A model generated the notes under the pieces. The model was not told where the DNA came from. It searched no databases and saw only the letters and a program-made list of their open reading frames with translations. A stretch of DNA of 40,476 nucleotides, from assembly GCA_041484845.1 (NCBI GenBank), contig JBGPIK010000010.1, forward strand, positions 1-40,476, read 5' to 3'. Below, one piece after another: positions 9,008-14,507 of this stretch (within the stretch, counting starts at the first letter, position 1; each line of letters begins with the position of its first letter). The position numbers and the translations under genes are program-made. The DNA comes from JBGPIK01 sp041484845. Its GTDB lineage: Bacteria > Desulfobacterota > Binatia > UBA9968.

Positions 9008-10018
9008 TTATGATGCCGGCTTCGCTCTTTCTCCTGAGTTTCCTTCTTTGAGTATTTTTATTTCCACTGTTAAATCTCGCACCAGCTTTTCCAAACCTCG
9101 CGCCTGTGTGCTGGCGCCCGTATAGCCCATTTCCAACCTTTTATTGTCTTCGCTCAACGTAGCCACGCGATACTGGAGAGAAGCGGCGCGGGTCTCAAGT
9201 TCATTCAAGCGCTGTGTAAGAACCCAAACTTTTCTACTGAGCCTCTCCCTTTCAAACAAGAGATCTTCCTGATCACAACCGTCGCCAGTTGATCCGTCGG
9301 TGTGCCCCTTCGAAAAGAGGTCTGTCGGTATGTTATCCTCACCAGAAGAGACGACGACCCTTCCGTTACTTACAGATGGTGCGGCGCCGAAATCCGCCAG
9401 CCAGTCTAAAGCCGTCACCTTACACACCTCGTTCGTTCCCGTAACTTCAAATCGGACCAAATCGTTAAGAAGCTCGTTCAGTTTTGCGCTTTGGTCGTTC
9501 AGCAACCTTCCAAATCCTTTCCCGTTACTTCCGAAAGACAGGCATTTTTCCAAATGGTCCAGGCACAGGAGCGGGGCTCTTTGAAATTCTTTCCAAAATT
9601 CCGTGTCATCGAGAAATTGAATCACGCTTCGGCACAGCGTTCGCTCCTCCGATAAGAGCTGACCACACCACGGGCATCCAGCGCGGGATTGCCTGAGCCA
9701 ATGACTCCATTTCGGCGGCGGCTGTTTGGGGGGGTGCGCCAGTTGCCGTCGAAAATCCCTGATAACGGTCTTAAGCATAGGTAAGAGTGGCGCATCATCC
9801 GCTGCTGCTTTTTTGAGCTGGCTTTTGTGCAGCACGCACAACATCTTTAATGAAACCCGAGATTTTCTCCTTTGATCTGCCGCGCGTAGCAAGGTACTGA
9901 TTAGCCCGTGCTCGATTTGCGACAGAAGAAAACATAAACAGCATCGCGACTGACCGAACGAGTCGAGAAGTTGAAAATAGAGCCGATACCAGCGATTTCG
10001 AAAAAAGTGCACAGTCAT
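9008..10018 (-). CDS. Cysteine-repeat protein (two units) with C-terminal coiled coil
   Basis: Function unknown; 336 residues. Unit 1 is Cys26/Cys29 with Cys62/His65; unit 2 is Cys116/Cys119 (CPWC) with Cys153/His156 (LCLDH). These match the C-x2-C-x(32-34)-C-x2-H spacing of its paralogues. Residues from about 255 onward form a heptad-rich coiled coil (LLFERERLSRKVWVLTQRL and RGLEKLVRDLTVEIKILKE), absent from the other three family members. The ATG at 10018 is kept because Cys26/Cys29 would be lost from any later Met. It lies one base beyond the T-tract of the RS-F terminator, so the terminator's 3' arm (TAGGGG) also provides the only visible Shine-Dalgarno. First gene of the RS-F operon, followed by enolase. 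Metal binding and a scaffold role are inference. Confidence 0.75.
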   Translation of the reverse strand: MTVHFFRNRWYRLYFQLLDSFGQSRCCLCFLLSQIEHGLISTLLRAADQRRKSRVSLKMLCVLHKSQLKKAAADDAPLLPMLKTVIRDFRRQLAHPPKQPPPKWSHWLRQSRAGCPWCGQLLSEERTLCRSVIQFLDDTEFWKEFQRAPLLCLDHLEKCLSFGSNGKGFGRLLNDQSAKLNELLNDLVRFEVTGTNEVCKVTALDWLADFGAAPSVSNGRVVVSSGEDNIPTDLFSKGHTDGSTGDGCDQEDLLFERERLSRKVWVLTQRLNELETRAASLQYRVATLSEDNKRLEMGYTGASTQARGLEKLVRDLTVEIKILKEGNSGERAKPAS

Positions 10019-10098
10019 AAAAAGACCCCTACCCGAATAGTTCGAGTAGGGGTCATCAGTCCGCGCAAGCGAACGGTTTACCGGCGAACCCCATCGCC
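10019..10098 (-). promoter_or_regulatory. Fluoride riboswitch RS-F with intrinsic terminator
   Basis: On the minus strand: the P1 stem-loop GGCGATGGGGTTCGCC (10083-10098), an AACC joining segment, P3 (GTTCGC/GCGGAC around TTGC), then TGATGACCCCTAC. Loop GGGGT pairs with ACCCC as the pseudoknot. This is the crcB/fluoride aptamer consensus. The same ACCCCTAC strand is the 5' arm of a 14-bp terminator stem followed by T5, so fluoride binding should favour readthrough. Because the start codon of the next gene follows the T-tract directly, pseudoknot formation may also free the AGGGG that precedes it. Confidence 0.95.
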
Positions 10099-10111
10099 TC
10101 TAAATACAGCA

Positions 10112-10141
10112 ATAGTATCAGCTACCCGTGGAAGATCGCAA
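10112..10141 (-). promoter_or_regulatory. Predicted sigma-70 promoter for RS-F
   Basis: TTGCGA (10136-10141) and TACTAT (10112-10117) are separated by 18 bases on the minus strand. Transcription would start a few bases before the P1 stem of RS-F. Confidence 0.6.
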
Positions 10142-10169
10142 GCCGCTACCGGTCCAGACGTATCATGAA

Positions 10170-10874
10170 TTAAGCCGAAGTCACGGTCTCGCTTATCCGG
10201 CGATCCAGATCCATCAATTTCACATCCATATAACCCTTCGCTCGGTACTTCTCGTCCCTGGCGAGGTAGCAAAGCTGGCTGATAATCTTTGGGTTTCCCC
10301 CTGAGATTTTGAATACCTCCTTCTTGAAATCCGCCGGCGCATCGATTTTCAGATTAAAAGTTGACGCATAATAATCGATAAGCTGACCGGCCTTCGTTGA
10401 ATCAAGGTTTTTGATCTCCAGCTTGGCGAAATCAGACAGACCCGTCCAGAGGTGGCCGATGCTTTTCTTGTCTGGTCTTCGCGTCACCATGACGAATGAG
10501 AGTTTTCGCTCCATCAGATACGTCAGAAACCCGTAAAATTTTGGCTCCACCCATTCGACGTGATCGAGAACCGCGTAATCCGGCCTCTCATCCAAAAGTT
10601 GGTAGCAGATCTTTTTTAAACTCAAGATGTTTTTCTTTGGTAAATCTTTGCCACCCCGGGCCGATTCGATCATGTTGACCATGGTTTCTTTCAACGTCGT
10701 GCTGCGCTTGGAATAGAGAGTGTTCTTCACGGTGCGCGCCGCCAGGACATTGTCAACGATTGCAGTTTTTCCGACTCCCTCATCGCCCAGGACAAGAATG
10801 TTTTTTCTTCGCCGCATCAGCTCGTCGAACAGGCGGCATTCCTGTTCCCTTCCTATGAGCACGGTGGAGTTCAT
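10170..10874 (-). CDS. STAND/AAA-like P-loop ATPase
   Basis: A single-domain ATPase of 234 residues resembling the AAA_16/ORC-type fold. After the entry motif LIGREQECRLFDEL come Walker A GDEGVGKT (30-37), a Walker B-like YAVLDHVEW (Asp104) and a sensor-1-like MVTRRPDKKS, then a small helical lid with ISGGNPKIISQLC. The normal Walker B acidic pair is DH here, so hydrolysis may be slow. The frame is open further upstream to 11093, but that stretch is antisense-like and overlaps the previous gene. The ATG at 10874 shares one base with the TGA of the cysteine-repeat gene (TGATG), showing translational coupling. Last gene of the RS-E operon. Such ATPases usually act as switches or remodel a partner; the coupled cysteine-repeat protein is the obvious candidate (inference). 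Confidence 0.75.
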   Translation of the reverse strand: MNSTVLIGREQECRLFDELMRRRKNILVLGDEGVGKTAIVDNVLAARTVKNTLYSKRSTTLKETMVNMIESARGGKDLPKKNILSLKKICYQLLDERPDYAVLDHVEWVEPKFYGFLTYLMERKLSFVMVTRRPDKKSIGHLWTGLSDFAKLEIKNLDSTKAGQLIDYYASTFNLKIDAPADFKKEVFKISGGNPKIISQLCYLARDEKYRAKGYMDVKLMDLDRRISETVTSA

Positions 10875-12418
10875 CAGACCCCGCAGAACTGATAGGCCGC
10901 TCGGCGCCAGACGTCGCTTTCCGCGCCCTTGGGTTCGTAACGGACCGACCAGTTGTATTTTCGGGAAGATTCTTGCAGCTCCCACTCCAGAACCCGTAAC
11001 CGAGCGATTTGCGCTGATAACAATTCGGCCAATGCGGTTGGCACTTCGGCCAGGCTGGCTGCTTCGACGCAGTGCCGTAGGCAAAGACCCCACCCCGCGT
11101 GATAGGCCTTTCTACCGACCGGGTCTTCCAGCGCTCGGAGAATTAATTCGAGCCTTCGAATGGCGGTTGTCTCGATGTGTGTGCATGCCTGACAGCCTTC
11201 CCCGCGCAAAGCGATAGCGCGAAGATCATCAAGTCGATGCTGAGGAGATTCGAGAACCGAAGCGACCTTACTCCATCGGGACCGGGGTTTTTCCGAGACT
11301 TGCGAGGCGTCAGGATCGTAAGCCCCATACCACACCAAAAAGCCTCGACGAAGACGTTCCAGCCATCGCTCCGACGGCTGTCTACTGAGGCCATTGTTCA
11401 ATCGATCTAACCTCGACAGCCAGTCTTCGATCATATGTTCGGCAAGCAGAATCGCCGCGTGCGGGTTCCCGGCCATGTCCAATTCCCAAAGATGAGAGGA
11501 ACATACTCTCCATGAGAGATCCCAGTTTGTGGACAGCGGTGTTTGCGTCTCCATCTCCAGCGCCAGCCAGGCAAGATACTGTTGGAGTCCGTGGTTGCAA
11601 GCTCGGCAAACGGGACAGCTCGGCTCGGCCAAAGCCGTCACCATCTGCTCGAACGTTGGCGACCAGGGGTAAGCAGGGTTGCCAAGGTCGATATGCCCTT
11701 TAATGCTAAGTTCTTTTCTATTGTGAGACGGTTCTGAATTATCTGACCCACGACGGTGCCTGAGCGACCGTTCTCTATCCAAACCCACCATCTGTTCCAA
11801 TAAGTTCATCGCCGATCGGCCCGGGGACAATTTCGCCTGCAATCGTGGTTGCAAATCCGTCGAAAGGAAAGCAAGAGTTTCCCAATCCGCGCGGTGGCCG
11901 GCTTGACGGAAGTGGGGCACGCACAGGCCGACGGAGCTTCCGTACGCGTCTCTAACCTCCCCAAGTGCCAATGTATCGATCAGAACGTGGACGTTGATTT
12001 GTTCGCCTTTCCGTACGCTCTCGCACATCGGGCAAGCGCCGCGCGGACGCAGAGCCGCAGCCGCCTGGAGACACAACTGCCGGGGATCTTGCTTAGACCC
12101 TCCGTGGACCAAGAGGTCGCGAGCCGCGTTCAGGCGGGTGATTACGTACCAGGTGAGATAAGAGAAAACAGTGACGTTTACGGAGTGAGCGCCCGTCTGT
12201 AAAAAGTGCCGCGTATGAGTAGGGCAGAACCCATAGGCGAGGCGCATTTTGTCTATCATTCCAATCTCATAGTACTGCTCGTTGACGAACCAAAAAAAGT
12301 CTCGGTGAACCTCGTTCAGCAATTGCGCGCAGATCCAACAACGCGGCTCCTTGAGCCTCGCGAGGACCTCCGCTTTCCACAGTTCAGTTGCATCGCGTTT
12401 TTTTTGAATTCGTTTCAT
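10874..12418 (-). CDS. Cysteine-repeat protein with four C-x2-C...C-x2-H units
   Basis: The largest family member here, 514 residues, function unknown. Units: Cys27/Cys30-Cys65/His68; Cys129/Cys132-Cys166/His169; Cys268/Cys271-Cys306/His309; Cys409/Cys412-Cys446/His449. The gap between the second and third ligand is 33-34 residues in all four. The protein looks like two fused two-unit modules, with the join at about residues 195-255, which is polar and low-complexity. It ends with WSVRYEPKGAESDVWRRA, matching the tail seen after the last unit in the 461- and 220-residue paralogues. No signal peptide or membrane helix. It lies in the RS-E operon 80 bases after the two-unit gene, and its stop overlaps the start of the ATPase gene. 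Zinc binding is likely from ligand spacing but unproven. Confidence 0.75.
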   Translation of the reverse strand: MKRIQKKRDATELWKAEVLARLKEPRCWICAQLLNEVHRDFFWFVNEQYYEIGMIDKMRLAYGFCPTHTRHFLQTGAHSVNVTVFSYLTWYVITRLNAARDLLVHGGSKQDPRQLCLQAAAALRPRGACPMCESVRKGEQINVHVLIDTLALGEVRDAYGSSVGLCVPHFRQAGHRADWETLAFLSTDLQPRLQAKLSPGRSAMNLLEQMVGLDRERSLRHRRGSDNSEPSHNRKELSIKGHIDLGNPAYPWSPTFEQMVTALAEPSCPVCRACNHGLQQYLAWLALEMETQTPLSTNWDLSWRVCSSHLWELDMAGNPHAAILLAEHMIEDWLSRLDRLNNGLSRQPSERWLERLRRGFLVWYGAYDPDASQVSEKPRSRWSKVASVLESPQHRLDDLRAIALRGEGCQACTHIETTAIRRLELILRALEDPVGRKAYHAGWGLCLRHCVEAASLAEVPTALAELLSAQIARLRVLEWELQESSRKYNWSVRYEPKGAESDVWRRAAYQFCGV

Positions 12419-12498
12419 CGGACATTTTATCCGTGGTTTTCTTTTACGCTTATTGTTGCTTGGTAGCTTCTTGCGTTGGTTATTGTGAATCGAAGCGC

Positions 12499-13161
12499 TT
12501 ACTCCGCTCGGTAATTTTTCCCGCCGACGATTTTTCCGATAGCGCGGTAGGTGGCATCGCCTTCTCCGCCGCGGCTGCGGTCTTTGTTCTGCGCCTTACT
12601 TATCAGAAGCCTGAGTTCCTGTAGAAGACTCTCCAGCTGACAGCGGCTGCTCTTTAGCAGAAAAGCCCGCTCTTCTCTGCCGGAAACTCTCTTTAGAAGT
12701 TCCGACAGGTGCGGCAGACATAGGCCACTTGAGCTCTCATATGCAGCGCAGAAATCCGGCTCCCGCACTTTTGCAGCAAACCAGAGCAGGAGTTCCTGTT
12801 CCCATCCCTTACAAGAACAACAAACTGGACAATACGCTGCACTTACCGAAGCGGCTGCCTCACCGGAATCATCCTCCAAGTATTCTTTCTCGATTTTCTT
12901 AAGCAAATCCTCTAACAGCCGAGCATTGGTCACCGGGCTAGCCAATCTTTCCAAGTACCAAAAGTGATAGTGACAGTACCCTCCCGCCAATAACACCGTC
13001 GCGTTCACTTCTTGGTTACGAACGGCTTCGAACTGGAGCTTGCACAGCAAATCGCTGGTCTTTTGTTGAAGGATCAAGCAGATGGGGCAAATACGTTGGC
13101 TGAGCGCATGAGTCAAAAGCTCATCGGAGACAGGAATTGCAATGTGTTCCTCCAGACCCAT
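12499..13161 (-). CDS. Minimal cysteine-repeat protein (DUF6062-like), two units
   Basis: A 220-residue protein that is essentially one two-unit module, so it may define the minimal domain. Unit 1 is Cys25/Cys28 (CPIC) with Cys63/His66 (YCHYH); unit 2 is Cys111/Cys114 (CPVC) with Cys148/His151 (LCLPH). Cys117 is an extra cysteine next to unit 2. The helix between ligands in unit 2 (AAKVREPDFCAAYESSSG) aligns by eye with the 461- and 514-residue paralogues, which have LSAYKSSDG and RDAYGSSVG. The tail AQNKDRSRGGEGDATYRAIG matches the DUF6062-type ending, slightly shortened. Second gene of the RS-E operon, 15 bases after the zinc-ribbon HEAT gene. The Shine-Dalgarno is weak, so translation may depend on coupling. 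Function unknown. Confidence 0.75.
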   Translation of the reverse strand: MGLEEHIAIPVSDELLTHALSQRICPICLILQQKTSDLLCKLQFEAVRNQEVNATVLLAGGYCHYHFWYLERLASPVTNARLLEDLLKKIEKEYLEDDSGEAAASVSAAYCPVCCSCKGWEQELLLWFAAKVREPDFCAAYESSSGLCLPHLSELLKRVSGREERAFLLKSSRCQLESLLQELRLLISKAQNKDRSRGGEGDATYRAIGKIVGGKNYRAE

Positions 13162-13176
13162 AACTTACTCTTTTTC

Positions 13177-13659
13177 TCATTCACTCATGCTTCGTAATCC
13201 CTCAAGCGTCTGCTTTGCTGTCTCGCGGACATAGAAGCTTGGGTCTTTGAGAGCGCGTTCCAGCGCCCGTTCCACCGCGCCGCGCTCCGGAAATTTTGTC
13301 AGAGCATTGACGACCTCGCCTCTAACGATAAACGATGGGTCTTGAAGCGCCTCGATCAGCAGCGAGAAAGCCGAGTCGCCTCCGATCTTTGCAACGGCTT
13401 CAACGACTTCACTCTTGAGAAAAGGATTCGATGTTCGCCTGAAAAGCTCTACCAAAGCGCCTACGGCTTGTGTCGCCTTCTTTTCTCCCAGGAGATAAAC
13501 CGCGCGCAATTGGGTCATCGGCTCCGGATGTGAAAGAGATTGCAAAAGTTTGGCGGTAAATGTTTTCTCATCCCAAGAGGAAACCTCTAGATGGCAGCGC
13601 ACGCAGAGCCGCTGTCGTCCCGGTAGCTCACTCCAGCAGTTAGGGCAGTAGAAGATCAT
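13177..13659 (-). CDS. Zinc-ribbon HEAT-repeat protein
   Basis: A 160-residue cytoplasmic protein. It starts with a compact zinc ribbon (CPNC at about 5-8 and CVRC at about 19-22), followed by about four HEAT-type helical repeats from residue 40 to the end (for example LRAVYLLGEKKATQAVGAL, then DPSFIVRGEVVNALTKF and DPSFYVRETAKQTLEGL). HEAT solenoids are protein-binding scaffolds, sometimes lyase-like for bilins or modifying partners; nothing here points to catalysis. First gene behind RS-E, with a second terminator between the riboswitch and its ATG. GGGG lies upstream of the start. The larger HEAT protein at 21021 belongs to the RS-C operon, so each major operon carries one HEAT scaffold. 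Confidence 0.8.
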   Translation of the reverse strand: MIFYCPNCWSELPGRQRLCVRCHLEVSSWDEKTFTAKLLQSLSHPEPMTQLRAVYLLGEKKATQAVGALVELFRRTSNPFLKSEVVEAVAKIGGDSAFSLLIEALQDPSFIVRGEVVNALTKFPERGAVERALERALKDPSFYVRETAKQTLEGLRSMSE

Positions 13660-13672
13660 AGTTAAACCCCAT

Positions 13673-13704
13673 AAAAAAAGCCCCAGGCCGGGCGGCCTGA
13701 GGCT
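13673..13704 (-). terminator. Second intrinsic terminator between RS-E and its first gene
   Basis: The minus-strand hairpin GCCTCAGGCC/GGCCTGGGGC with a GCCC loop is followed by T7. The stem is fully paired only on the minus strand (a U-G pair there becomes an A-C mismatch on the plus strand), so it acts on RS-E transcripts. It lies after the riboswitch's own terminator and directly before the HEAT gene. Confidence 0.85.
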
Positions 13705-13712
13705 TCGCGCTT

Positions 13713-13800
13713 AAAAACAAAAACCCCTACCGCACCAAAGCGAGTAGGGGTCATTAATCTCGGCTATATGCCGTGATGGTTTGAGGTGAACCCCATCACC
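13713..13800 (-). promoter_or_regulatory. Fluoride riboswitch RS-E with intrinsic terminator
   Basis: Minus strand: P1 stem-loop GGTGATGGGGTTCACC (13785-13800), AAACC joint, P3 built on CGGC/GCCG, then TTAATGACCCCTAC. The pseudoknot is GGGGT with ACCCC. P1 differs from RS-F by a compensating pair (GGTG/CACC for GGCG/CGCC). ACCCCTAC also pairs with GTAGGGGT in a terminator ending in T5. It controls the HEAT, cysteine-repeat and ATPase genes. Confidence 0.95.
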
Positions 13801-13807
13801 TGCTATC

Positions 13808-13836
13808 ACGCTACAACACGAAAGATGGCCTGTCAA
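13808..13836 (-). promoter_or_regulatory. Predicted sigma-70 promoter for RS-E
   Basis: A perfect TTGACA -35 (13831-13836) and TAGCGT as -10 (13808-13813) with 17-base spacing on the minus strand. The -10 box is poor. The start site would fall just before P1. Confidence 0.6.
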
Positions 13837-13870
13837 TCGTCTTGGGAGAGACCGAATTGTAAAATGATCG

Positions 13871-13899
13871 TTGCAGCGTTGCGTTGATGAGAATAACTT
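13871..13899 (+). promoter_or_regulatory. Possible divergent promoter for the DUF1232 gene
   Basis: TTGCAG (13871-13876) and TAACTT (13894-13899) with 17-base spacing, about 60 bases before the DUF1232 ATG. It diverges from the RS-E promoter. No fluoride aptamer is seen in this leader. Confidence 0.4.
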
Positions 13900-13960
13900 G
13901 GCGTGTGAAGCGGAGATCTTCGAGGTAACAATGACGAGATAGGTTCAGGCTCGGTGAGTA

Positions 13961-14371
13961 ATGACTATAACAGAAAGATGGCAACGAAAGGCGAGGCAAT
14001 TTAAGGCCGACACCTATGCTCTTTATCTAGCCGCTAAAGACCCACGGGTCCCCTGGTATGCAAAGATATTTGCCGCTTGTGTAGTTGCTTACGCTTTCAG
14101 CCCTATAGACCTCATTCCGGACTTCATTCCGGTGATCGGATATTTAGATGATCTGGTGTTAGTGCCGCTCGGAATCGCGCTTACACTGAAGATGATACCT
14201 ACGGCGGTTTTAGCGGAATGCCGGCAAAGAGCGGAGATAACAATGGCACAAAATAAAGCGACGAGTTGGGTGGCTGCCGGTGTTATTATTGTCATATGGA
14301 TTTCGTTGGCTGCAGTCGTGATTGCTCTGATGGCCAGATCCTTCAATGTGAGGGACCGAAATAGCGTTTAG
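13961..14371 (+). CDS. DUF1232 (YkvA-like) membrane protein, copy 1
   Basis: A 136-residue small membrane protein. The DUF1232 core is clear: VPWYAKIFAACVVAYAFSPI, then DLIPDFIPVIGYLDDLVL with the typical acidic loop, then LALTLKMIP-like helix and a C-terminal transmembrane helix (about 105-127). The biochemical role of DUF1232 is not established. The protein is near-colinear with the 137-residue copy at 18691-19104. A GGTGAG sequence precedes the ATG. It lies upstream of RS-D, which has its own promoter, so this gene is not directly under a riboswitch, although it sits inside the locus. Confidence 0.85.
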   Translation: MTITERWQRKARQFKADTYALYLAAKDPRVPWYAKIFAACVVAYAFSPIDLIPDFIPVIGYLDDLVLVPLGIALTLKMIPTAVLAECRQRAEITMAQNKATSWVAAGVIIVIWISLAAVVIALMARSFNVRDRNSV

Positions 14372-14387
14372 TCATGAGGAACCGGAG

Positions 14388-14416
14388 TTGACTGAAGTCT
14401 GCGCTAAGGCATAATC
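14388..14416 (+). promoter_or_regulatory. Predicted sigma-70 promoter for RS-D
   Basis: TTGACT (14388-14393) and ATAATC (14411-14416) with 17-base spacing, or TAATCA with 18. RS-D begins about six bases later, which fits a start site at the aptamer boundary. Confidence 0.55.
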
Positions 14417-14422
14417 ACAATA

Positions 14423-14474
14423 GGCGTTGGAGTTCGCCGTTAACCGCCCCGCCGGGGAAGATGACTCCTACAGT
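14423..14474 (+). promoter_or_regulatory. Fluoride riboswitch RS-D (plus strand, translational type)
   Basis: GGCGTTGGAGTTCGCC (P1 and loop), GTTAACC joint, P3 CCCC-GCC-GGGG, then AGATGACTCCTAC. The pseudoknot GGAGT/ACTCC differs from the GGGGT/ACCCC of the other copies on both sides, a compensating change that supports the structure. No T-tract terminator follows. The downstream Shine-Dalgarno AAGGGG can pair with the CTCCT strand, so fluoride binding should expose it (inference). Confidence 0.92.
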
Positions 14475-14507
14475 AGCGACGATCTTCTCGGTATAAAAGG
14501 GGCATTT

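Noticed and set aside
10875..11093. 73-codon N-terminal extension of the small ATPase
   Set aside because: It overlaps the cysteine-repeat gene in another frame, is arginine/serine-rich, and precedes the coupled TGATG start with the natural family N-terminus.
13637..13667. Short upstream frame (ATG at 13667) overlapping the start of the zinc-ribbon HEAT gene
   Set aside because: It is about ten codons with no ribosome binding site of its own, and is most likely chance.
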